A DNA stretch of 57,317 bases. Source: Chromera velia. Lineage: Eukaryota > Sar > Chromeraceae. The notes under the pieces were generated by a model. It was not told the origin of the DNA. It saw only the letters and a program-made list of their open reading frames with translations, and did no database searches. Shown here in pieces: positions 1-11,821 of this stretch (the first letter of the stretch is position 1; each line of letters opens with the position of its first letter). A program made the position numbers and the translations under genes. The stretch lies in NCBI GenBank assembly GCA_018398765.1, contig JAHBMJ010005891.1, positions 5,001 to 62,317 on the forward strand, given 5' to 3'.

Positions 1-686
1 TGAACAATCAACCACCCCTAAGGAAATGGTGAGGTTTTTTGTGGACATGAAGGACATAGAACAGGAACGGGGCAAGTTGGCAGGTTTGGGTTCTTCAACT
101 CGCGTGAGTCGAGTGAAGCTCTTTTCCTCTTGGATCGTCCGGTTGATTTGGGAAGGCGGATGAGTGCCTTGGTTTTTCTCGTTGTGCTGCATGCATGCAT
201 GCTTTCGGAAAAGAAGTGAATGCCTCATTTGGAATGCATGTGAGTGTCTCCGTCATTTTGGGTCATCAGCTGTATGTACACGCATACACTCTGTTGGAGG
301 CAAGATGAGTGGCTTGATGCTTTGTACTGTCGGCACAGGGAGAAATGCCTGGACCCACACACATGTAGCACTCTCATTCATCAGTTTCCCTCTGGCCTCT
401 AGACTGGTGCAGGACTGGGCTCAAGAGCGAGCCCTGTGAGATTTTTGCTCGCTGCTTGGAAAGGAAAACAAGAATAAACAAAGGCAGACAGAATGTACGT
501 CAGGCTTGATATGACTGGGGTCTGAGGTGCTTCCGTCTGATTGATTGGAGGTGCGCTGAGTGCCTCAGTTGACTCTCATTGCTCTCGTTTGATTGATCGG
601 TGAAATGACCATAGACCGCTGCTGCTTTCAGACAGACAAATTTCGATCCCTGAAATCACAACGGGGCTCAATCGGAAGTAATAAGG

Positions 687-728
<42 letters not shown>

Positions 729-3475
729 GCCTCGGGAACTACAAAGGAACATTCAAGCAAATAGGGGGAGACCAGAGACAGCGCTTTGCGCGCTTTTGTT
801 GTGAAAAATGAAAAGCAAAAAAACATTACATCTCGCGTGTATGTCTGCATGTTGCTGCTGTTGCAAGGGAGTAAGAGCGACTTTTGCCAAGCAATAAAGC
901 GATTCAGAATACAGAATACTTCATACGCAGACGTCGCATTTTTTTTTTCCGCTTCCAAAGAGCCTAGAAACAAACTATGCGCGTGGGAACCCGGATCAGC
1001 AGGAAGAGAGAGAGAGAGCTTACAGAGCAATCTTCTTCGGACTGATGCAAAGGCCTCACGCTGCATTGCTTCTCCTTCTCGGCCGTACGTTTCTGTGACG
1101 GGCCTCCTGAATACGTCAAGCAGTGGCATCACCAGGATATACGCAAGGGATAAAATACATGATGAAAGTCATCAAATGTTCCATGGATCCACTTATGTGT
1201 AGAGAAACTCTGGCATGCTGTATTCTGACATAGCAGCGTGCGCAGCAATCGAAGTTTAATCACTCTATGATCAATTATTCATTTAGTTATTAACATATGA
1301 ATGAACTTAATGATTATTCGTATTATCGAAGCATATAGGATTGTTCAAATGAATTTATTGACGATATATCTGTTTACTTAGTATTCTTAAACTTGGCATA
1401 CACTGGTATAGTAAGGATCATGTATAAAATCAGGGAAACATATATATTCTGTTTACTAGAAATTAGTTTGTTAATTCAACAAGCTGTGCCTGTGCTGACT
1501 TGCCGAATGCTAGACGCCTAAGCTAGCGCCTAAGTATGGGCTAGATTATGGGCCGATGGCCTAGCCGATGGCGATGGCGTATAATAACAGACGGTAACCC
1601 CACCCTGATGAGTGATACAGGTCTGGCAAAGGGGTAATACAGCATTGTCCTAGACTCATGCATTGTATGATTGCCTATAGACCGATCAATAATAATAATG
1701 ATGATGATGATATACTTAAAATTATGCTGCTAGGATACCAAACCCTACCCTTGGCCCGGGGCCCCGCCTAGAGGCCCGCCAGAGCTAGCTGTAACTCAAC
1801 TGTCTCGCTAGCTGTTTAGATCTGTTTAGCTACTTTGACCATTACTCTACCACTACTTCTCAGCTGATTGTTTGTTTGGCTTTCAACTCTGAGCTTTATA
1901 GCTTATAAACTTACTGACATAAAAATTGCCAGAAAAACGCTAGGAAAAACGGCATTAGCCAAATCATTTAAACAAAGCTTCTTCCTAAAGCTTTTTCCCA
2001 GCTATATATGAATGAATGAATAACTAAAGCCGTCGGAGCCTATACAGATAAGTTTTTTTCAATGTTTTGCTTGTCTGCTTTATCAATTTTTCTCTAGATT
2101 TTTTTTTTACGATTCTTTTTTAATTTTTCCAGTGTAATGAGCCTTCAAACGCCTCAAAGTTGTGAATTTTACTCCATTAATTGTATTCTTTGATAAGCGG
2201 CAGTAATACATAAAATTCATTAATGATGATTGTTTAATGCTCAGAATTATGCTCTTCTGGCAGTCAATTGATTGCATCATAATTTGCATGCTGACATATA
2301 TTCTACACATATATTATAATTAGAGGCCTAACCAAAGCTTTCAAGGATGTCTGGAAGGGCGTTTTCCATGCAGATCAGCATGTATAGGCAAGAATCTGGG
2401 TCTAGATCTGGGTCGGCACGAGCAGCCACGGTGGGAAGGAAACGAAGCGTGCGCGCGTAGGCAGCAATGCTGGGCCTGGCACTGGTAGGCGACGTTCTTC
2501 TCTGCTCTCTCTGAGTCTTGAGCTCTCCTTGTCTCTCTTTTTTTATGGGGTTGAGAAGAACGCTTGGCAATGCCCCAAATGCATGTAGCTGCTCAATCCA
2601 TTGAAAGGGTCTCGACGAACTGGAAGCAGACCCTAAGAAACATTGGACCCAAAAGATTAACAAACAACCAACGAAACCGCAAGTCAAATAAATAAACAAA
2701 CGAACAAACAAACAAACAAACGATTAAACAAACGAATAATGAGACAACTGAATAAACCGAAACATGCCAGACGGCAGACAGGCAGAGGAGTTTGTTCTTG
2801 TTTGCAGTGAATCAACAGTCACACCCCCAACCAACCCTGGCGAAGTCGAGGAATCTTCAAGGAGAGACTGCGATCTCACACGTCCTGAGAAAGTGGAAAG
2901 TGGCTGCATGCCGGAATTCATGCAGTCTCTCCCTCGGGTGTTATCCTCCTTTCTATCCGTTCCCCCCCTCGAATCTTTCTGATTAATTGCCTTCCTTTTC
3001 TTCTCGACTTTTTTTTGCATTCAGTCTGTCGCCCCCCGGCTTCCTTCTCCCCCACTTGCTTTCCGTTTCGACATCTCTTGCATCTTTCAGTTGGCGCGAA
3101 CCGATCACTCAGGCCACCATCTGGGTGCTTTTGTCACGAAGCCCCGAGATCACGCCTCATGCGAGCGGGCAGACCAAACAGAAGGATAGCAAGACGACGA
3201 AAGACTCAGGAACAATGCCGGACACCGTTCGAGGTCGAGAAGAAACAGACAGATGCGCCAACCTGCGCAACACCCCCTTTGCCCTCTGCCCTCCCAGCAC
3301 GGTAGAGACCTCTCGGTGCGCCTGCTTCTGAGAGAAGGAAGTGGGGGAGGAAGATTCTGAGTCCCAACGGGGGTCACATGTGACGTCTCCAATTTAAGCT
3401 TGCTTGCAGTGCGGGGCTTGCAGTTGTTTGCTTAATTCCTCTCCATTGATCCCTGCTTGCTGGCAGCTTCGTATC
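1..3475. other. intergenic region with no supported gene
   Basis: No convincing exon was found. A GA microsatellite lies at 691-719. An AT-rich stretch runs from about 1240 to 2340 and carries CTAG-rich patches and a small ATG/ATA repeat near 1690. The part from about 2400 to 3420 has balanced composition with pyrimidine-rich tracts and short open frames that show no family features. AT-rich islands of this kind recur in the window between genes and may be old transposon remnants. Confidence 0.5.
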
Positions 3476-3649
3476 TTACGGGATCGACTGCCTTGTCTCC
3501 TTCCTCCCGGGTGCGGTAGGCAGTGGCGACGCCAGCTTGGCGGCTCTCTGACAGACCTCCGTGATGTCCGCCCCTGAGTACCCCACCAGTCTCTCTGCCA
3601 TGGCGTCCAGGCTCACCTCGGGACCCAGCGGGGATTTTCGCCAGCAGGC
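3476..3649 (-). pseudogene. orphan exon of a CDC48/p97-type AAA ATPase (D2 C-terminal part)
   Basis: Read on the minus strand, a TGCCTGCAG acceptor is followed at 3649 by an open frame beginning ACWRKSPLGPEVSLDAMAE. It continues with GYSGADITEVCQRAAKLA. This matches the end of the second AAA domain of CDC48/p97, where the family reads roughly CLRKSPVxxDVDL and then GFSGADLTEICQRACKLA. The similarity stops after KLA. The frame then runs through unrelated sequence to a stop at 3476, or a donor could lie at about 3530. No exon for the Walker A, Walker B or sensor motifs was found upstream (3650-5700), and no continuation was found downstream. It is therefore best read as a broken or dispersed gene copy. 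A real gene with very distant exons cannot be excluded. Confidence 0.6.
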
Positions 3650-3752
3650 CTGCAGGCACAGAACAAAGGAATTAAGGAACACGGACACACGGAAGTGCAT
3701 CGTGTGTGTAACTCAGCTCGAAGGTCCTTCACTTCTGTGTTCGTGACGCACG

Positions 3753-3795
<43 letters not shown>

Positions 3796-4990
3796 CGACT
3801 CACTTTGGGGTGTGTGAAGTTCCGCAGTCATTTTTCGTCATTCGTCCGTTCTTTTACATTTGTAACCTTTCCCATGACCGTTTCAGGGCCACAGAGAGGG
3901 ATGAATGGGGTACGTGAGCTTGGGAGCCTGGGTGCGTGAAGTGAATGTGTACTGAAAGTTCTGTCTATCTACCCCCCCCTTCCGTTCTCTTTTGTTTCCG
4001 TTGTACAGCATCAGTACCATGCTCTTGCCTACCATTCCTTATTTGGGCAAAAGGTCGGCAAGTAAAAGACCCTCGACCCCTGTCCCCTGGCAGCATGCAA
4101 ACCCGTAAGAACCGAAGCTCCTGGGCGGAGAGACGTGGCTAGTCTCCCACTCTGCGGCACCCCTCGGTCCCTCCCCTCTATCTATTTTTTTGTGTTTTTG
4201 GTTTTTATGTCTTCTTTCTGCCTCCTGACCGACAAGTTTGACCTTGCTCAAACCCGAAGAGTCGGGCCGGCTGTCAGTAACAGCCGTCAGCACAGCATGC
4301 AAACCCGTTTCCAGGCGGAGGATGAGCCTCGTTTCCGAGGGTCATGGCCACTCCTCTCTCTGCACTTGTCGGTCAGGTGTCCTTTTTCTCTGTCTGAGTG
4401 ATGCTCTCTACTTCCGTTTTCTTTTTCTTGTTTTCACTTTCTGTGGCGGGGAATGAATGTGTGCATGACTTCATGAGAGTGCGTGAATGGGCGTGTGAGT
4501 GCTCAGGCTCCCTTCCGGACTCTTCTCCTCTTCGTTTCGGCAGGCTTCACAGCTTCACACCCCGCCCACGTCTGGAAGCTTCGCCTCCCGAACCCTCAGG
4601 TCAGGCAGTCTCCGTCCTGCACGGCTCGATCGATCACAAAAAAGAGAATTCAGCAAAACATCATCCGGTAGACCAAGTTGGGCTGCATGGCTCTGTCTGC
4701 CACGAGTAGACCTCCGGTGCTGCCTGTTTCAACACAGAAAAGGGCCATTGAAACATATGTCAAAAAAGAGGGAGAAAGAGACAGAGACCAAAGACGACTC
4801 TTTCTCTGTCTGTCTGAATTTCTGTTTTTGTTTTCCTTTTTCTTTGTTCTGTATGTGAAAGAAAAGGGAGGAAAAAGAAAAAAATAAAATAAATCATCTG
4901 GTCTGTGAGTCTGTCTATCCGTCCAACTAGTATGTACGCATACCTGTCTGACCTCTCTTTGTCTCTCTCTATCTATCCATCTGTTTGCAT

Positions 4991-5054
<64 letters not shown>

Positions 5055-6039
5055 GAGAGAGATTGTGTATGTGCGTGTGTATATGCGTGTATGTGCGTGT
5101 GTGTATGTGCGCGAGAGAACATGCATATGTCTGCCTGCCGGTAGAAGAACTCACAGTGACTCTCTCTGCCCGGTCCAGTCGAGTCCTCTGTTCAGCAAAG
5201 TCGGTCGAACAGCTGCTCTCTAGCTCCTCTCTCTGTCATCTAAAATTGTAGTCGAAAGTGAGTCCATGTCAGTCAGAAAAGAAAGGCCAAGTCGATCCAC
5301 GAGACACGAGGATGCATGCAGGGGGCGGTTGGTCAAAGGTGGGCTCTGGATGTTCCCTCGTGGCTTCTCACTGCAAGAAGCTCTCAGAGGGTGCGGGGGG
5401 CAGTGGCAACGCCGACAACGGACGTGCAGGCTGGGGGGGGCGGCCGACACGCCGTCAGTGGGAGCAGTGAAGACGCTGGGAGGGAGTGGTAGAGGGCGAG
5501 GGAGGGGAGTCGAGACAGCTAGGCCACTTTTGGAAGTGGAAAGAAGAAACACACGGGGGGCCCTGCCTGGCGCAAAAGCCAACAGCGGCTGCGTGCGGCT
5601 GTTGTCCAAGAGAAAACCGCTGTCCAATGGCATTCGATTTAGTGAATTTTCCAACGGTTGCGCGATCGCTGTGAAGGTGCTAATTCAGAAGGGAAATTAA
5701 GAATCCTGTTCCGCTCACGGCCCGGGGTTGCTTTGTTTCCTCGCAAAGTCCCAAGGAAAGAAGCTATGGGGAACGGCAGAAGATAGGAAGGACAGAAGGC
5801 ACATTTTTCGGCAGGGATGCGCTAGGATGCATTTCGGTGGGACATGGGTCTGAAGACGGCTGGCTATCCTACTGTCTCACACACTTACTCCCGCGGGTAA
5901 GCGACGAGTCCTCTGCTGGGTGGTTTGATGCTCCCACGGTGCCTCTTTCTCGAACGAGGCCCGTCATTCTGCCATGCACGCTTGCACCAACTGCGAAGAC
6001 AAGCCGCAGGACCAAAGACTAGATCGATCGGTGCTTCGA
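3650..6039. other. intergenic region with microsatellites
   Basis: No supported gene. The stretch contains a CA repeat (about 3757-3794) and a compound TG then GA repeat (about 4994-5070). The 16-base string CAGCATGCAAACCCGT occurs twice, near 4090 and 4295. Several open frames of 70-150 codons exist on both strands but consist of low-complexity or Ser/Leu-rich translation with no family features. Confidence 0.45.
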
Positions 6040-7276
6040 TCATCCCCTGTCCCTGCGTGCAAGGGACTTAATCCATGCAGCCAGCGGGTCCTCCCTCACG
6101 CTGCTGGTCAGTGACTCGACATCAGATAGGCTCCAATTGTCTTCAGGGAGTGGGGGTGGGCCCCGTTCGGGACCGAGACAAAAACGGAAATACGAAGGGG
6201 TGAGGTACGCAGACTCCGGAATTTGACCTCCACCTCCGAGCATCCACTGGTCGAATTGCTCCGCGTTTAAACGAAACGATCTAGTCCTCAACTGATCTAC
6301 ACTTCCACGCGTGCCAGTGTTGTCCTCTGGCTGCTGTGAGCCTGGGGCTGCACTCCTTCTGTGGTCTCTCTCCTCCTGACGGGAACTGCTGTGATTGAGA
6401 CGGGGGATGAGTGAAGCGTGGGCTGGTGGGGTATGTGTTTCCGTCAAATGAGAGACGGCCTCTCGGCGGAGGTCATCTAAAAGTACCCAGGAAGAGTCTG
6501 TGTCAGATTGGGAGTCGTCTTCTGAGGGAGGGGAAACTCCTGACAGCGCTCCGTGGGTCTCTCTCACGGTCCCTTCAATAGGCTGCTGGGATGCGGACTG
6601 CACCTGATCTGTGCCTCCCCCAGAAGAATAGCGTTGCCCTTCCTCAGCTGGGACTCTGACATGATCGGCACCGGTTGCCTCCTGTCTTCCCTGCGAGTAT
6701 TCTCTGGCCTGTTGGTTTTGCGCATTTGTGTTAGTCCAGCCCGAGAGAAGATCAATCATGACCTCAAAGAAGGACAAGATGTTCGAGCAGTGTCCCATGC
6801 TCCAGTCGAACCCCTCCCCCGCGGTCTCAGACTCTTCTACTTCAGCACTCACCAGGGTCGCTGAATCTCCGTGAATAGGGCCCCGCAGGTTTTGGGTCCT
6901 ACGCGTCGGACTCCCCCCAGATTGTTGAGAGCGCTGTGAGAGGACTTCAGATAGTTCCTGAGGAGGAAACGGAACCCAGAAACGTGCCCTTGCAGCCTGG
7001 CGGTTGGGCGGTTGGACTGCACAAAGACAAACAGATCATGCAAAGGAATCATGGAAGGACTCCCCTGTCGTTTGGATGCTCAGCAAAACGGGGCGTGACA
7101 AGTAGGCGGATTACACACACACACACACAAGCACTTACCAGCACCACTCTCTCCCACGAGAAATCCCTGATCAGGATCTTGTCGCCCTTCACTCACGCTG
7201 CTCGAAATGGTTATTGAAAACGAGAGATCCTCGCGAGCCCGCTGCACGCCCAGAGACAGTCATGACCAAGGAAGAT

Positions 7277-7334
<58 letters not shown>

Positions 7335-8673
7335 CCAGAGAGAGAGACACAGACTACCAAATTGCGATCAATCGAACGCACAAAAACCAAAGAAATGCTG
7401 CATCAGAAAGTGTCTCTGGTGGAGTACATATTCTAGAGAAAGCGGATTTGCGAAGGAAGAAGCACATCACGCAACTCACCAAAATCGGATTATCGTTCGT
7501 CTGTAACGAAGAGAACAAATCAGAAGTGCTTTGTTCGTCATGATCACAAGGCTCTCCTGGCTCCTCTCCTTCCCTGTCAGACTCTTCAAACGCCTCGCTG
7601 CTCCGCTCGCTTGGCTGCACTCTCTCAATCCAAATTTCAGATGCTTCGCTACTCCGCTCGCTGCCCTGCACTCTCTCAAACGAGTAAGGTGCCGCCGTCA
7701 GCGTGAATGCATCCTCTCCTCGGTTTTCAAGTTCTTCGGGGTGCCTCATGTAGTGATTCCGAACCCACGTCTCTCTCAACTGCACATCTCCCTCTGTCTC
7801 AGACAGCCATCGTTGAACCAAAATCATCATCTTTCTTTCCTCTTCTAGGGCTGCCCGTGCCCCCTCAGGAGAGGTCGGAATGCGATTTCTGGGGAGAGAG
7901 TAATTCGGCACTTCCTCATCAGAAGAAAGAGTCTGAACCTCCTCATAAGTTTGTGGGGCAACGGTCTTGGGAGAGGGCAAAAGACCTTCGAAGAAGTTGC
8001 GAATCGTCTGACCTACTCGGACGATGAGTGTCTGCTCTGACTGCCACTTCCTGTACGCCAAAACAAAAGTGTGGAAAGCAGTCCAGAACTTCTTTGTCGC
8101 TCTCACTGGGACCAACAAGACAAGCGTGCGCCCGGACTTTAGGCGCAGGTAGACGGGTTCACATCGAACGGCCCAAATGGGTGTTGTTCGAAACGGAGAG
8201 GGTGGGAGTCCAGAAACATCCCAGGAGTTTCCGAACTCTAAAATGTCCTCAAAGGGAATCTCGATGAGTCCTCCAATTTTTCTGGTGGCTTCGACACCAA
8301 CACTTCTCATGTGGTCGCTGTCGAAAAGGAGAAGCCGGTCCTTCGTGCATTTAAAGGTCAGCGAAAGACCAAACCGCCAAAAGTCAGAAAACGAGTTGAA
8401 AGGAGATGGTGGATAGGCGTTGCAAGCAACCCGACTAGAATCTCGGGGACCACCAAAAATGCTGTGCAAGAGTTCTTCCTCCCACTGGGTTGGATCACAA
8501 CCTCGAGCCTCCTCATGTTGACTCTGCCGGAGCTTCTCAAGAACGTCAGCTCTGGAAACGATGTCTTGCTCATGGATTCGCATTGTGGACGGAAAACGGG
8601 TTTTCGGTTTCAGGTGCAGAGTTCTTGCAGACCAGTGGTTCACAGGCGGTTGCTCAATTAATCCGAGTGACAT
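6040..8673 (-). CDS. hypothetical protein with PH/GRAM-like N-terminal region (3 exons, 757 aa)
   Basis: Three minus-strand exons join in frame: 8673-7480 (ATG start MSLGLIEQ), 7241-7139 and 7016-6040 (stop). Donors are GTGAGT and GTAAGT; acceptors are GTGCAG in both cases. The spliced length is 2274 bases, an exact multiple of three, which supports the model. Residues about 100-210 alternate hydrophobic strands and end in a helix (FWTAFHTFVLAYRKW), the pattern of a PH or GRAM membrane-binding fold; this assignment is inference. Two copies of an ERVQxSERSSEA motif occur near residues 340-370. The last exon is hydrophilic, rich in Ser, Gln and acidic residues, and probably disordered. An AG acceptor lies just upstream of the ATG, so a non-coding first exon is possible. 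The gene diverges from the kinase gene across about 320 bases. Specific function is not recognised. Confidence 0.7.
7278..7336. repeat. compound CA/GA microsatellite in intron 1
   Basis: A run of CA dinucleotides (7278-7311) passes directly into GA dinucleotides. It lies in the first intron of the PH/GRAM-like gene, on its pyrimidine-rich side when read in the gene's direction. Confidence 0.9.
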
Positions 8674-8993
8674 TACAGATGCTGCATGCACCTAATAATA
8701 TATATATATATTAATATGCGCTTCCGACATTCGAAGGCTATATACAATTAACTGCTTATAATTCTGCTTTTGGAACCTTAATTTTTTTATATATATGATA
8801 TCGATCGATCGAGAGCCGATTATTCGATTAATTCCGCGGGCCATGCATCCAATGCATGCATGCATGCATGCACGCGCGTTTTGTCTGCATGGAAGTTTCG
8901 TGTTTCCATCAATCTGGAAGTGCATGCATGCATGCACGCTTCGATCTGATCTCGATCATGCATGCATCGATCGATCGTTTAATTCGCATGCAG
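8674..8993. promoter_or_regulatory. divergent promoter region with clustered TGCATGCA motifs
   Basis: This short interval separates two genes transcribed in opposite directions. It holds a TATATATA stretch (about 8698-8712) and at least four clusters of TGCATGC palindromes (8843-8872, 8921-8938, 8956-8968 and 8984-8992), along with ATCGATCGATCG runs. TGCATGCA is a known binding site class for AP2-domain regulators in apicomplexans. A promoter role is inference from position and motif density. Confidence 0.45.
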
Positions 8994-11395
8994 ACTTCGC
9001 AGTCAGGTGGACTTCATTCCAATTAATCCCAATCAAAACAAGATCAAGGACTTCGACGCTCACTCGTCGCAACTTGATTCTCAAGGCTGGCAAACCACTT
9101 TTGCCATCGTGCCACTGGGGACACGCTCTGATACAGACTTCGGCAGAAACGTGGCAGGTCAACATGAGCAGTGCAGGAGCATCCACTTATGTCCGGTTGC
9201 AAGTAAATACGCGGCTTCGAGGCCAGTATTGGTTTGTAAATTACCTCCACCATGCAAAAACGGTAGACCTGTAGATACACAAGGGAGGCCTTACGTTGGA
9301 AAACTCGAGAGAATCAATCGTCAGTCTGCGTGTGTCCCATGCATTCCTGCATGCAGTCGGTTCACCCTTCCATTTTCCAACATCTCGTTTCAAGGAAGGC
9401 AGACCACAGTCCCAACCACTGGTCTGTAAAGGTGTGCTAGCGGTATCATCTGACATTGGATCAACTCTGGGGCTCACTCTTTTTTGCGTTCTTCCCGTCT
9501 TTCTTTTCGTGCAGACAAGGAAAAGACGCTTGAGAGAGTGCAGAGAGAAGTAGCTCTCATGCTGGACTCTTACCTCAAAGACGGGAGCTACAGCCGCATT
9601 GTCGATGCCGGGTGGCTGTTCAGGGACGTCGTCATACTGATCATGCCCAAATATGGTCAGTAGTGTGTGCGTGATTCATCTCATTCAAGCTGTATATATT
9701 CGTCTAGTAAGGGGGTAAAACTGCCTTCGACCGTAAAGTACCTTGCTTTTCTCTCCAAGTTTGCGCTTTGTGGAAATGTAACAGTGGCTTCTGTGTGATC
9801 CGTTTGTGTACAATCACGGTCGATCTGCGTGATCCGGTCGCGTTGGCGGATCTGACAGTCTACCTCGGTCTCTCTACAATCATACATTTATCCTGACAAG
9901 ATGTGACGATGCTTGTCGACTGTGCTTGTAGATGGTGATCTCCTCGATCTCCTGGACGAATTAGGCAGAGGCATGACAGAAGACGAAGCACTCGGAATCC
10001 TGAAACAGATTCTGACAGGACTGCAGGGCTTGCATGAACATCCTGATGTGATCGTTCACAGAGATCTGAAACCCTCAAACATCCTCTACGAGAAGATCAA
10101 TGGAGAGGTGAGTGACTTACAATCAACAGGTTGAATCTCTCATTGAGAATGAAGGGGCGGTGCACGAAAGAAACCTCTGAGAGTTGACGACAAATACACC
10201 AAAGAATAGCAAAACGACGAGCAAAAGGGAAAGGGAACGAAATGACACTGCGAAAAGAAAAAGCAGAAGAGAACAGAGGGGAGAGGGGAAGGGAGTAATT
10301 CAAAATGAAATACTGTCGCTCTTCTGCTTCTCCTGCCGTGGTTTTTCTTCGTCATTTGTTCTCATTTGTTCAGTCCTTCATTCATTCTTTCATTCATTCA
10401 TTCATTCATTTCCTTCCTCCATTTGTCGATCTATTCATTCATCCACTCAATTCTTCACTCCTTGATTTATGTATTTATGAATATTTCTCAACACATCTAT
10501 TCGCACATTGATTCAATCATACAGTCACTTGATTTTACTGGTTTACCACTCTCCATGTGTTTTTGCAGACGAAGGTTCGAATTGGTGACCTGGGATTTGC
10601 ACGCAAAATGAGGGGAGCACAGAACCTCTCGTGGGGAGGAACTTATGAGTACATGGCGTCAGTCAGTCATCCATCTATCTATCCAGCCAGTCAAATCCAT
10701 TTTTGGCAAGAGGAGCAACGATGCAGCATTAATTCTCATCCACGCTCATGAATAATGCATCCGCAGCGCCTTCAGACCATCCCCTCTTCTCACACACATC
10801 TCTTCTTTGCGCCTCTCCCGTCAAAGTGATTTGCTATCATTTTGACTCATTCTCTTCCTGATCGCTTTCTGCTGTTCCTGTCTTCCCGTTATGTTCGTAG
10901 ACCGGACCTCTTTCTCTGCACTCGAAGGCATGTCACATACACCCTCGCAATTGACGTCTGGGGGGCTGCACTCACAATCGTCCGTCTCTACAGGCGAAAG
11001 ATAAGCAATCTGAAATGACAGTTTGAAGCTAGACTAACGAAATAAAGTCAAACCGGGGTCCGATCGGCTCCCTTCTTCATCGAGGACCAGATGGCTTTTC
11101 TGTGGAAGAACGTAATAAGATTCCCGGTGCACTTTATGCAAACACGAATGTGCCTCTCTGGCTGCTTATTTGTCTCTATTCTTGCTTGCAAATGAAGAGC
11201 AGCTGAAAAAAGCATTCATGTCTGTCTTTCAGCCTGTCTGTTTGTCTCTGTCTGTGCGTCTGTCTGTACGTCTTTCTGTACGTCCAATTTCTTTCTTTCT
11301 CTCTTTCTCTCTTTCTCTCTCTCTCTCTTTCTTCTTCTCTCTTTCTCTCTTTCTTTCTTTCTTTCTTTCTTTCTGTCTGTCTGTCTGTCTGTCTG

Positions 11396-11431
<36 letters not shown>

Positions 11432-11435
11432 TCGT

Positions 11436-11467
<32 letters not shown>

Positions 11468-11507
11468 TTTTTCTTTCGTTCTTTCTTTCTTTCTTTCTTT
11501 CTTTCGT

Positions 11508-11541
<34 letters not shown>

Positions 11542-11579
11542 TTTCTTTCTTTCTTCCTTTCTTCCTCTCTCTCTCTCTC

Positions 11580-11631
<52 letters not shown>

Positions 11632-11753
11632 TGTGTGTGTCTGTCTGTCTGTCTCCTTCCCCCTCTCTTTGTCTCTGTCTCTGTGTCTCTGTCTCTGTCT
11701 CTGTGTGTCTGTCTCTGTCTCTGTCTCTGTCTCTTTCTCTGTCTATGTCTCTG

Positions 11754-11821
<68 letters not shown>

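Noticed and set aside
4039-4302. Minus-strand GTG-containing segment considered as a Walker A exon of the CDC48 fragment
   Set aside because: The translation FACCQGTGVEGLLLAD lacks the GKT/S signature and has no AAA context.
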